DNA of 64,000 nucleotides from positions 488,515 through 552,514 of the forward strand of contig QRDG01000867.1 of the NCBI GenBank assembly GCA_012064385.1, written 5' to 3'. The notes under the pieces were generated by a model. The model ran no database searches. It saw only the letters and a program-made list of their open reading frames with translations, and was not told the origin of the DNA. Shown piece after piece: positions 1 through 10,200 of the stretch (position 1 is the stretch's first letter; every line of letters begins with the position of its first letter). This DNA comes from Puccinellia tenuiflora. Its lineage: Eukaryota > Streptophyta > Magnoliopsida > Poales > Poaceae. The position numbers and the translations under genes are program-made.

Positions 1-1640
1 AAGCGTAGTTGGGTGCCATGTGAGGAGAGAAGAGTATCAAGATGGGAGTTGAGGAACTCGGTGCCATTGTCTGTTTGGATAGAGCGAATGGTGGCGTCAA
101 ACTGTGTGCGTGCATAGGCGAAAAAATTCTGTAGCGTGCGAGCAGCGTGTGATTTTTGTGTAAGCGGAAAGGTCCAATAGAAGTGCGAGTAGTCATCGAC
201 AATAACAAGATAATATCGAAAACCAGAAATACTTATAATGGGTGATGTCCACAAATCACAATGTATCAAATCGAAGATAGCACTAGAGACAGAAGTGGAA
301 GAACTAAACGGCAACCTAACATGTTTGCCGAGTTGACACGCATTGCACACACTAGAACGACGACTTTTATTACACTTTATCAAATCTAGACGCTGAAGGG
401 AGGACATAGCATCATGGCCAGGGTGACCCAGTCGTTGGTGCCAGAGCTCTTTATTGGACGACGCAAGCAAGGCGGTGGACTCCGGCCGGCAGGTGGACGT
501 GCCGGGAAAGGTGTAAAGATCTCCGTCACTATTGCAACGAAGAATCACGCGACGGGTCTTCAGGTCCTTCACAGAGAAACCAAAGGCGTCAAACTCAATG
601 GAACAAAGATTATCTCGTGTAAACTTGCGAATAGAAAGCAAATTACGAATAATATTTGGAACTAGAAGAACATGATTGAGTTTAAACGTGTGACCCGAGG
701 GTGTGCGAAAAGAGGTGTGACCCGAGGAGGAGATCGGGACGGTTTGACCATTGCCGACGGTGACATAGTGCGGAGAAGAAAGGGGTGCAGGAACGGAGAT
801 GTTACCATCGTCGTTGGTCATGTGGGAGGACGCTCCGGAGTCCATGACCCAGCCGCCCTGCTGCAGGGCGAGGTTGTTGAGGGCGGCGATCAGCGCAGAG
901 TTGTCCCAGGTTGCCGAGGCGGTGGACGACGGTGCGGACTGGAAGAGCGGCGCCGAGGTGGTATGGTACGCCTGCGGGCGCGGGCCGAGGATGCCAGGGG
1001 CGGTGGGGGCACGCCACTGCCCGGCGCCGGGCGAGAAGCAGACCCATGGGCCCGCGGGTGCAGGAGTCGCCGAGCGGGGGGCGGTCTGGCCACCCCCGTT
1101 CCTTGGCTTGGTCTTCGGCTTGGTGGAGGTCTTGCCCTTGCCACTGGTCGAAGATTCGCCGCGGCAGGCAGTGCCGGTGCACGTGGCCGAAGGAGGACGA
1201 GCCGCCTGGACGACGAGGGCCGTCGACGCGGCGTTGGCGGCCGCGTTAGCCTGCTGCATCTCTTCCATGAGGAGCATGCTCCGAGCACGGATGAAGGTGG
1301 GCAGCGGGTCCGTCATTGAGATGACGGTGGCGGCGGACGCAAACCGCGGGCCGAGACCACGCAACGTGTTGAGGACGAGCGCGCGGTTGGAGACGGGTGA
1401 GTCGTTGTCGGCGAGGGCGTCCGAGATCTGTTTCTGACGGCGGCAGTACTCGGTGATGGAGGAGGCGCCTTGGACCAGTTGACGAAAGTCGTTGTCGAGG
1501 TAGATCGCTTTGCTGGCCTTGTTGGCGGAGAAGAGCTCGAGAAGAGCGAGCCAGAGCTGGCGCGCCGTCTGATCGCGGGTGAGCACCATGTCGGCAACGT
1601 CCTCGTTGATGCCGGCGTTGTCGGCTAGGTCTAGGATCAA
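1..1640 (-). pseudogene. Ty1/copia gag-pol polyprotein, 5' part (gag, protease, start of integrase)
   Basis: Reading the minus strand leftward from 1640 gives one open frame that runs off the window edge. In order it shows a mid-gag segment (around 1430-1600, ending in the copia-type EYCRR), a low-complexity Pro/Gly/Lys linker, the aspartic protease active site DSGASSHM (about 822-846), a GAG-pre-integrase segment with LWHQRLGHPGHDAMSSLQRL (about 400-450), an HHCC-type zinc region (CNACQLGKHVRLPF) and the beginning of the integrase core with TDNGTEF (about 60-85). This is the standard Copia order. The N-terminal part of gag is missing: codons for mid-gag start directly after the primer-binding site, with no leader. 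No clear CCHC zinc knuckle is seen. The frame is open over the visible part, but the gag deletion means this copy cannot encode a normal polyprotein. Confidence 0.88.
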
Positions 1641-1650
1641 TCTGATACCA
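1641..1650 (-). other. Primer-binding site of the Copia element (initiator tRNA-Met)
   Basis: The minus strand reads TGGTATCAGA immediately inside the LTR. This matches the start of the plant Copia PBS complementary to the 3' end of initiator tRNA-Met. It fixes the element as minus-oriented, with its 5' LTR on the right. Confidence 0.8.
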
Positions 1651-1796
1651 TGTAGGACGGCAACAGAAGTTTGGGGGAAGCCTCTCACGTGTAGACGTGG
1701 GGTTCCGGTTGTATTTATAATAGGCCAAGAGACCAATTAGGGTTTGATTACAGTTAGGATTACAATACACGTATGTACAGCTAATATACGCTAACA
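1651..1796 (-). repeat. 5' LTR of the Copia element (146 bp)
   Basis: The segment starts with TG and ends with CA and abuts the PBS. On the minus strand it reads TGTTAGC... to ...CCTACA. A TATAAATA box lies at 1712-1719 on the minus strand, as expected for an LTR promoter. The LTR is short for Copia but within the known range. The partner 3' LTR lies outside the window. Confidence 0.8.
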
Positions 1797-2882
1797 CCAG
1801 GTGACGGAGGAGAGGCGTACGGGCTGCGGCGCATCGCGGCGAAGTCGATGGAGTGCTCGGCGTGCTCGAGGGCGTCCTAGAACGGTGGTGCTGTGTGGCC
1901 GGAGTCACGGTGTCGGGAGTGGCCTCGGGTCGATCTCGAACACGACGGTTTCGGGACGTCCCTGGCCAAGAAAAAATGTCAGGGAGATGTGCGCGGTCAC
2001 GGGGAGAAGAATAGGCCATGAATGGGCGGCGGGTTCTCACCGTGGCGGCCGGCGACAGAGAAAAACGGCGGCGGCCGTGCTCAACTCCGGCGAAGAAATT
2101 AACCGGCCTGGGGGCACGATTTGGAGAGGGCGAAAAGGGGAATTTGAGAGGGGTGAGCGGGCTTTAAGGGGGAGGGCTCAGGGAGATGAATGGTGGCTTC
2201 ATTCGGCCGCAATCAAGGGGGGGAATCGACGGGCGATGACGTCAGCATGACGTCATCAAATTTCTTTTTATTTGTTTTTCTGTTTTCTTTTATAATTTTT
2301 TATTCAGGCCTCCAAATCAAGTCAAATAAATTTGTAAAATTCCAAATATTCAAAATAAACATTTAGGAACTATTTTTGGTAAAATCAAAATTACCAAAAT
2401 ACCCTTGGGGTCAAATTTGCCTTATATGGCTAATTGGGGATTTTCCAAATTAGGGTTTGTAAATATCTCAAAATATTTAAATAAAAACCAGAGAAATAAG
2501 GTGAGTAATATCATTCAAAATGATAACTCATTTTCATATTTAAAGATAGTTTAAGATAAAACATTTTATAAAACAAAGATTGGAAAGATGTTTAAATCAT
2601 TTTCTCAAATAATTTAGGGTTTATAATATCCCCATATTATTTATTTTAAAACCAAATATCCAAGTGGAAAGTACTATTTGAAACTCATTTAAATATTTTA
2701 TTTCCAAAACATTAAAGTTGAGATTTGAAGATAAAGGAATTTTAATTAAAAATATAACTTTGAAGATGTCAAAACAATCTTCTATAAAAGCTTTGTTTGA
2801 TTTTTGGAGACTTTATTTAATTATTAACAAAAGTTTTAAATTTTTGTGATTTTAAAACATTCCAAAAATTGGGATGTTACAG
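1797..2882 (-). repeat. Partial Gypsy-type LTR, minus orientation
   Basis: The right edge at 2882 reads, on the minus strand, TGTAACATCCCAATTTTTGG, a common Triticeae Gypsy LTR start. An AT-rich part (2260-2880) is followed leftward by a GC-rich part (1800-2250) holding a CCTTAAAG TATA-like box, the usual AT-rich U3 to GC-rich transcribed layout. No polypurine tract follows the right edge, so it may be a solo LTR interrupted by the Copia insertion. ORFs in the GC-rich part show no recognisable protein. Confidence 0.5.
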
Positions 2883-2928
2883 TTTACCACAGATGACACA
2901 ACACTCACGAAAAAAGTGACAAAAATCA

Positions 2929-3310
2929 CTACAAAAAATTCCTTTGTTTACAAAAATTCTAGTTGCTTTTACCATGAGATCCTAAAAACTATTCCATCTA
3001 CCAGGGATCAAAACTACCATCGCGGCATAGAAACATGTGTTCAGAATAAAACCTCGAGATCCTAAAATTCCATCCAACATATGTTCATGTTTTTCCCCGT
3101 GTAGACCATCAAAAAATACTGGTAGTACACAAAATAAAAATCGAAGTATGGATCTACCAGGGGTCAAACTACTATAACAACATGCAGAACATTTGTTCAT
3201 CAAAAAAACCTCGTGATCCTAAAAATACCATCCAACATATGCAAACTCGTGATGTCAAAAATCCATCTAATATCTTCCATCTACCAGTAGATCATCGCAA
3301 CTATAGAAAA
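2929..3310. mobile_element. Possible CACTA-element end with subterminal repeats
   Basis: CACTACAAAAAATTCC at about 2929 matches the terminal consensus of grass CACTA transposons. It is followed by several degenerate copies of a unit containing GATCCTAAAA, CCATC(T/C)A and CTACCAGGG, resembling CACTA subterminal repeats. No opposite terminus was found nearby, so this can only be a remnant. Confidence 0.25.
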
Positions 3311-3860
3311 CATACAACTAAGCTCGTGTGGATGGAACACTGACCTGCTGCAGGCAACTATCTCTGGGATGGAAGAAGACCTGGAACTGCCCGCCACCGG
3401 AGAAGACCTGGAATTGCTCACCGCTACGAAGCAGTCGAATCAAATCCCCCACCGCCCCGGTCCTGACCTGTGCATGGAAAACGGGAATCAGTAAGACGCG
3501 ATTCGAGAAAACGCGAATCCGCCGACCCAAAAGGAACTAAGAGGATGGGATTTATGAACTATTTGAGGAAAAAATCAAAATCGAGTCCTGGGACCTTAGG
3601 ATCTGAAACGTGATGAACCCTAATGCCCAACCCTCATTCGCCCGTGCGTGCCGCCGCCGAAAAGGGCTCCGCCGTTCGCCGTCGCCGGAGATTCGCCGCG
3701 GATTTTGGTGAAGATGAAGGGGGAGGAGGGGAGCACGCAGAGAGAAGAGGGGAAGCGACGGGAGCGATGAGGAGCGGGGGCGGTGGAGTTATCGCAACGG
3801 GCACGCTCCCCGAAATTTGAAACGGTGGCCCACTACGCGCACCCCGGATCGTGGCCACGA
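3311..3860 (-). other. Possible 5' end of a divergent, truncated gene
   Basis: The minus strand has the texture of a plant gene start: a GC-rich, CT-rich leader (3860-3620), an ATG-free stretch, and a pyrimidine-rich acceptor-like tract with ATGCACAG near 3470 followed by a GC-rich exon-like segment with two near-identical copies of CAATTCCAGGTCTTCTCCGG-type sequence (about 3360-3415). No protein family is recognisable. It could equally be part of a transposon. From 3861 to about 4020 I see only promoter-like sequence. Confidence 0.25.
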
Positions 3861-4019
3861 AAAAAGGAACCGTTCCGCACGCACCGTAGGATGGCGATCG
3901 TCCGGCCGAGACGCTTTCTTTACTGGATTTAAGTTCCTTTGTTGTTGTTGATAATTCAGGCTAATATCTCCCGGAAAGGTGGGAGGGAGACGTGCGACCT
4001 CGCGAATCGCCAGGACGAG

Positions 4020-4298
4020 GTCGACAGTAAGTTAGAATTTGTGTATACTATACTGTAGCTATTTCATACGGCTTGTGGGTCCCATCATATAGTAAAAGTT
4101 CACTAGTTGATGCCCTTATTCACTCTCGAGAAACATGCCAACATGTTGTCTCAGCGGCCCCTCCAGGTGGCAGCCGACGGCTGGTCCAGCGAATCGATTT
4201 CCCCATCCGTGTAACACAAGCACTACGCCCCCACCACACGGAGGCGCGAACGCAAGAACAAGGCCACCAACAAACGCGCCCACATCCCACCGGGCGCC
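4020..4298 (+). promoter_or_regulatory. Proximal promoter and 5' UTR region of the PAP12 gene
   Basis: The stretch runs from a TATACTATAC-like AT patch near 4045 into a CT- and CA-rich leader ending at the ATG context GCGCCATGG at 4299. The transcription start cannot be fixed from sequence alone. Confidence 0.35.
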
Positions 4299-7200
4299 AT
4301 GGCTGCCGCCGCCGCAGCAGCCACGACTGGAGGCTTCCTCAACCCTACTCACGCGCCAACATCATGCCCCTTGTTTCCTCTTTTCGGCGCCTCCTACGGG
4401 CGGCACTCGTGGAGACAGCCTCGTCCTTGCTCCCGCCGGGCCCCGCTGCTCGCAGCGTCGTCGGTGGAGTTTGGGGAAGCGTCGTACACGGAGCCAGAGG
4501 AGGCGCTGCTGGAGGCCCTCGTCGGCGTGCAGGGCCGTGGCCGTGCCGTCGCGCCGCGCCAGCTCCAGGCAAGGAAACCGGCCCACTTGGCCTGAGACTC
4601 ACTCATTTGAGTACGCGCGCGTCTTGCGGAGCTGCTGCAGTGCTGCGTGGGCGCGCGCCATGTGTTTGTTGAAATGTTACTGGTGTTGCGTGTGCAGGAG
4701 GTGGAGAGCGCAGTGCAGACTCTGGAGGCACTCGAAGGTGTACCTGATCCGGTAGGTGCACTGTGTTTTTTTTTTTTGTATGGTCTAACTACAAGGAATT
4801 AATGAGCTCATGGAACTGCCCTGCCCTATGTGTCTTTTACAAAAACAAAAAACTTGAACTACCGATCATCATTCGCAGCCATCATTCGTCTTAGGTTGGG
4901 TCGCAGTGGCGCATTGCGAACACGGATGCCGTGTTGCTGAGACCTAGCAAGCTTGGTGAATTGGTTAGGATCTGAACTTTGCATGAATAAACTCCACAAG
5001 CTTGATGATGGGAGAATAGACGTATTACTTGTTGGGAGCTAAATCACTTAGCTCCCTTCTAATAAGGTTGTGCTTCACACACACCTCACTCTTGCACACT
5101 CACACCGGTCAGGAATATATGAAGCTCTATATGTCTTCTCAACATACCACACAAGCTTAGCTTACAAGTGATAGGCATGTCCTTATATAGGACTTACAAG
5201 GTCGGTTCCTGTAACATCTAGAAGCTATTCCTACATACTCTAGAAACTTCATGCACCTACCAAAAACTTCATGCATAGATATGACAAGATTTACTTCTAA
5301 CATTACTAATATGTTAAGTGAATTTGGATGCAACAGAGGCAATGACTTGCTCAACTTAATTGGGATATAATCTTAAGTAAAAGGCAATCAGTTGACTGTA
5401 TAGAATTTTTGTGGTGAAAGTTACTCAGTAGAGTTCACATCGCCAGAAATCTACTGGTCAATATTTAAGTTCTTGAACAGTTAGGACTTGTTTGACCTCG
5501 CATATGCTGCAAATAGCTTTTTTCAGATTTGTTTAATTTCTTAACAACAAAAGGCGAGTCCAACAGGGAAGGAGCCCTGTGGCAATATATTAAGTTAGAA
5601 GCACTGTCCTACTGCACTCTTCTCTGTTTAATTTCTTAACGTTTCGAACATTTGGTGTTCTGTTACGTATTATCTTGTGCCAATGTTGAAAATATCAAGA
5701 GGTAAATATGAGCTAGCTTGTAGAAGAACGACCCCAACTATTTGACAAAGTAGCACATATTGAATTGCGTGCACCGACCAGTTCATCAGAAAGTACAAAC
5801 TGATGGAGAAAGGTGCTTCAATACTCCTCTCGTGTAGTCATGTGTGACTCCCTCAGGCCAGCCAGGTCTTGAGCACAAGACTTCCAAAAGTACGAACTGA
5901 ATGACAAGGACAATCAATAAATATCAATATCACCTTCACGTTTAAGCTCTGTTACACCTTAGGCATGCAATTAACGGAAGCCACGAATATTTTTATTAAT
6001 TACCGCATTGGTTGGGTCTTGAAGTTGAGACCCCTTGGCTTTGAAACCTTATTAATTGAATTGCACGCACCAACAAGTTCACCCAAACCCCCTAACAAAC
6101 AAGTTCACCCGTAAGTCTGAACTGATGGAGAAAGGTGGGCAACACACTTGTATCATGGAAATATTAAATTGAAGACCGTGCTTAGAACCATGGCTTACAA
6201 TCTCTTGATCAATCTTTGCATCATGGAAATATGTGATTTTAGGGTAAATATTAGTAGCACATCACACAGAACAGTACTGTTGTTAATTTTCTGGAAGAGG
6301 TTGATAGTTGGTAGAAATTCTGAGGTGATAGAATATCTGATGGAAGTTCTGAGTCCAAATAGCAGAATATGGTATAGTATTGAATTGCTTCTCAAAATGT
6401 AATCGAGGTGACTGTTAGACAATATACAAATAATGAATACCTCCATTACCATGCATGTAATTGACTAATGTAAATTTTCTAGAATACATAGGAGAAACAA
6501 AGGTTCCTCATGTTGTGCCAAGAGGTCCTGGGTTCGAACCAGCCTCCCTGCACTGCACTTTGTAGGGGTAAGACTAGGTTTCTATAATCCCTCCCCAGAC
6601 CCCACCTTGTGTGGGAGCCTCGTGCACTGGGTCTGTCCTTTTTATAGGAGAAACAAAGGTTGCCCTCTTAGCATTTACTGTTTGTATGCAGACCAATTCA
6701 AGTTTAATTGAAGGTAGCTGGAAGCTCATATTCACTACAAGACCAGGGACGGCATCCCCCATTCAGGTAAATAAAACCAACATGCTCATGTTGGAAACTT
6801 TATGTTCCATCTCCTATTTATCTCTGTGTTATTCATTCAGCTGTTGGACTGTTCACACTCTGTACATATGACTGAATTTATTCTGAATTCATATTTTCTG
6901 CAGAGGACATTCGTTGGTGTTGACTCTTTCAAGGTCTTTCAGGAAGTTTACCTCAGAACAGATGATCCAAGGGTGGTCAATGTTGTCAAATTTTCAGAAA
7001 CAGTTGGTGAACTAGCGGTACAGGTAACTGCTCTGTGAATAACTCAATATTGCATTAGCTTCAAATGTTTGGGGAACCTTTATGTCTTTTGAAGTTCCAT
7101 GTTCAACCTTAAATCTGCTCATGATCTTCTAGCCCCAAATTTTGCTGCTTCCTTTATTGCTATCTTCAGTGTTGGTGCTTTTCTTCTACTCCCTCCGATC

Positions 7201-10200
7201 CATATTAATTGTCGCTGAATCGGATGTATCTAGACATGTGTTAGTGCTAGATACATCCGATTCAGCATCAATTAATATGGATCGGAGGGAGCAATACGAA
7301 TTACACACTCTTTGGTGCGTGTTCGATTTTTTTTTTTGTGCGTCTATCTCTATCGGAGTATGGTTTGCTGAACTAATCAACTAGTTATCTATATATGTTC
7401 TATGCGGAAACTCGCTGGATTATAGAAGATTATATAGTGGACTTATAGTTGTCCAGCTTCATGCACTAGCCAACGCAACCAAAAGTGCGAAAGGGATAGG
7501 CAGTCTACATATACACTTCAACACTCTCCCTGTCATGTGTGACGGGAAAGTCAAGCAGTGGCGAAGCTAGTGCACAAATTCATTGGGTTCAGTCTCTTGT
7601 TTATAGTGTATTTTTCTATAAAAAACAATGAGAAATGTTAGATTAGTGAAAGATATTCAATATTTTATTGGGTTCATGTGAACCCAATGTTCTGTACATC
7701 AGCTCCGCCACTGAAGTCAAGTCAACACGTGCACAAAGGGGGGGCAACAGCTATTTTTTAGATAAATTGAGAAAGCCAGGACTTGAATCCAAGATCTCAC
7801 GGCTCTGATACCATGTCAAACTTCACAAGCCAACACAACAAAAAGTCCGAACTGATGGAAAGGAATAGGCAATCCGCATATACACTTCAACAATAGTAAG
7901 TTTCAGTGTCATGCTCGAGGGAAGTGCATGGCTTGTTGTGCAACTATAACTGAAGAACTAACATTCCAGTTATTATGGACTGTATTGTCAGAGCTAAATG
8001 ACACATGATTAAGAAACATAAATTCAATTGACATATCACTTTTGCTTAATATTAACAGTGTTTTAGGATAGACTGGAGGAGATCCTACAGTAGAATTATA
8101 TTGAAAGACATTATATAGTAAAATGATAGCACTATGGGGTTTCGAGGAATACAATATCAATTTGGTGGAGTAGAATTTGACAATCTGACTACAAACGTGT
8201 GACGGCATTGCAGCTTAGCAACCATTAAATCAACTCCGGAGGGTAATTTGAATTGAAAATACAGATCAAGTACGTAAAGAAATTGAAAATGCAGGTCGGT
8301 TCCCTTAGTGCTAAGCCCAGATTTAAAGGTGGCACGCCATCAAATTGGGTCTAGTGGCACCCCCTTTCATGGAGGCACCATTTTATAGTAGAAGGCAGCA
8401 AGCAATGCCGTCTTCATGCATTGACCTCTTCTTGAACCCGCCTTCATCTTGAAGTGACATGATTATCATTTTGTTTCTGATCTTGGCATTGATTCTTCTT
8501 TGGACTTAAGATTATTGCTCTTAACTTGTGCTTGAACCTTCTTTTGGTCAGCACGTGAATTAGAGATAGAGAAGGCGGGCTGTGGGCAACATATTTCAGC
8601 ACCCCCCCCCCCCCCCCCCCCCCCCTCACATGTAGGCTCCTCCAACCATAGACGTGGGATCGATGTGGGTCGCACCTATTTTTTATTAATAGTGTGTTGT
8701 TCATGTCTTGAACTCGAAACCTCTTGGCTCTCTTACCATATTTAATTGGATGCTCTGACAAGTTCATCGAAAAGTACGAACTGCTAGAGAATGGCAGGCA
8801 ATATACTTCAACACTCCTCCAGGCCTTAGCTGTGGGATCGGTGTAGGCCGCAGTTTTTTTCAAGCGTTGCATCGGCTGTGTCTTGAACTAGAGACCTCTT
8901 GGTTCTAATACCATATTGAATTGTCCACTGCTGGGAGCATCCTTGATGCTCACGTGTGTGCTTGCTGGCGCTCCCTTCTATCCTCATCAGTACAGTACAA
9001 ATATTATAGTAGAGTCAAACACATAAATTCCGCTGTCTTGTCTCCTTGGTACGATTATTTTTTAAAGACTTGGGAGAATACAAGATACCTCCCAATTAAC
9101 CATGTACTCCTTATCATTGGACATTTTTTTGAAGATTCACAAAGTGTTTAATTAATCTATTGCCATATTAAATATAGATAAGGTTGGCAAGAGAAGACTT
9201 CTACTCCTTTAATATAGCTATCTAACAGAATACCGTGAAACTGTTAAAATTCTATGTTACAAGGAAGATATATGTTTTTACTTCTGTTACTGCTAATTGG
9301 TATATCTCTAGGACTTTTATGATGTTCTGCATGATTTTTGCAATAAGGTTTGTTACACAAAATATCAGGCAGAAGCAACTATCAAAGATGGGAAGCGCAT
9401 TCTCTTCCGTTTTGACCGAGCAGCATTCACCTTCAAGTTCTTGCCATTTAAGGTTCCATATCCGGTGCCATTCAGGCTTCTTGGAGACGAAGCAAAGGGT
9501 TGGCTTGACACTACATACTTATCTCATGATGGGAACATACGTATTTCAAGGGGAAACAAGGTATATGCTACACTGTCTGCATGTAACCATGCAGCCATGG
9601 ATTTATAGTTTTGTATTGTGTAATCAGTCTCTTGGTTTTATGTGAATCTGTATTGGCATATGTGAAAATGAGCACAGGTGGATCTACACACCCGCAAGCT
9701 TCTGATCTTTTTTCTAATACTAATTAGAACAGAAAGAGCATGAGTGTAGTACAATACTATACTATGTCACACAAAATATCAGAGGGGAAACTTATAGTAT
9801 GTGACCTATACAAAAATAACAAGTTGTAGCAAATATATGTGAATAGAAAATTCATTGAATTTTATCTTTTTTGTTTCTCTCAAAAAGCATAACATATTCA
9901 CCTCAAACTTTGCAGGTCATCATAACTTTTGTAATACAATGTGTAGTTTTTTTTTTTTGTATAAATTTTCCGTACACCGTGAATTCTCAAAATGCAGTGA
10001 GTGTGTAGGTGTACCCTTGCTTAGAAAAACCAATCACAGAATGTAAAACCCTTATTTGTAGAAAGATGTGGTTTTTCCCGGACCTGTTTGTATTTCATTA
10101 GTTTTCCAAAACAACATGTAGTGCAGGGAACCACATTTGTTCTACAGAAAAGTGCAGACCCAAGGCAAATGTTGTTGTCAGCTATATCTGCAGGAACTGG

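Noticed and set aside
672..1437. Several plus-strand Arg/Gly-rich ORFs in the first 1.5 kb
   Set aside because: They are complements of the GC-rich Copia gag-protease frame, which carries clear motifs on the minus strand.
6532..6541. tRNA-like GGTTCGAACC, a possible tRNA gene
   Set aside because: It is the B box of the Au-like SINE; no cloverleaf or acceptor stem surrounds it.
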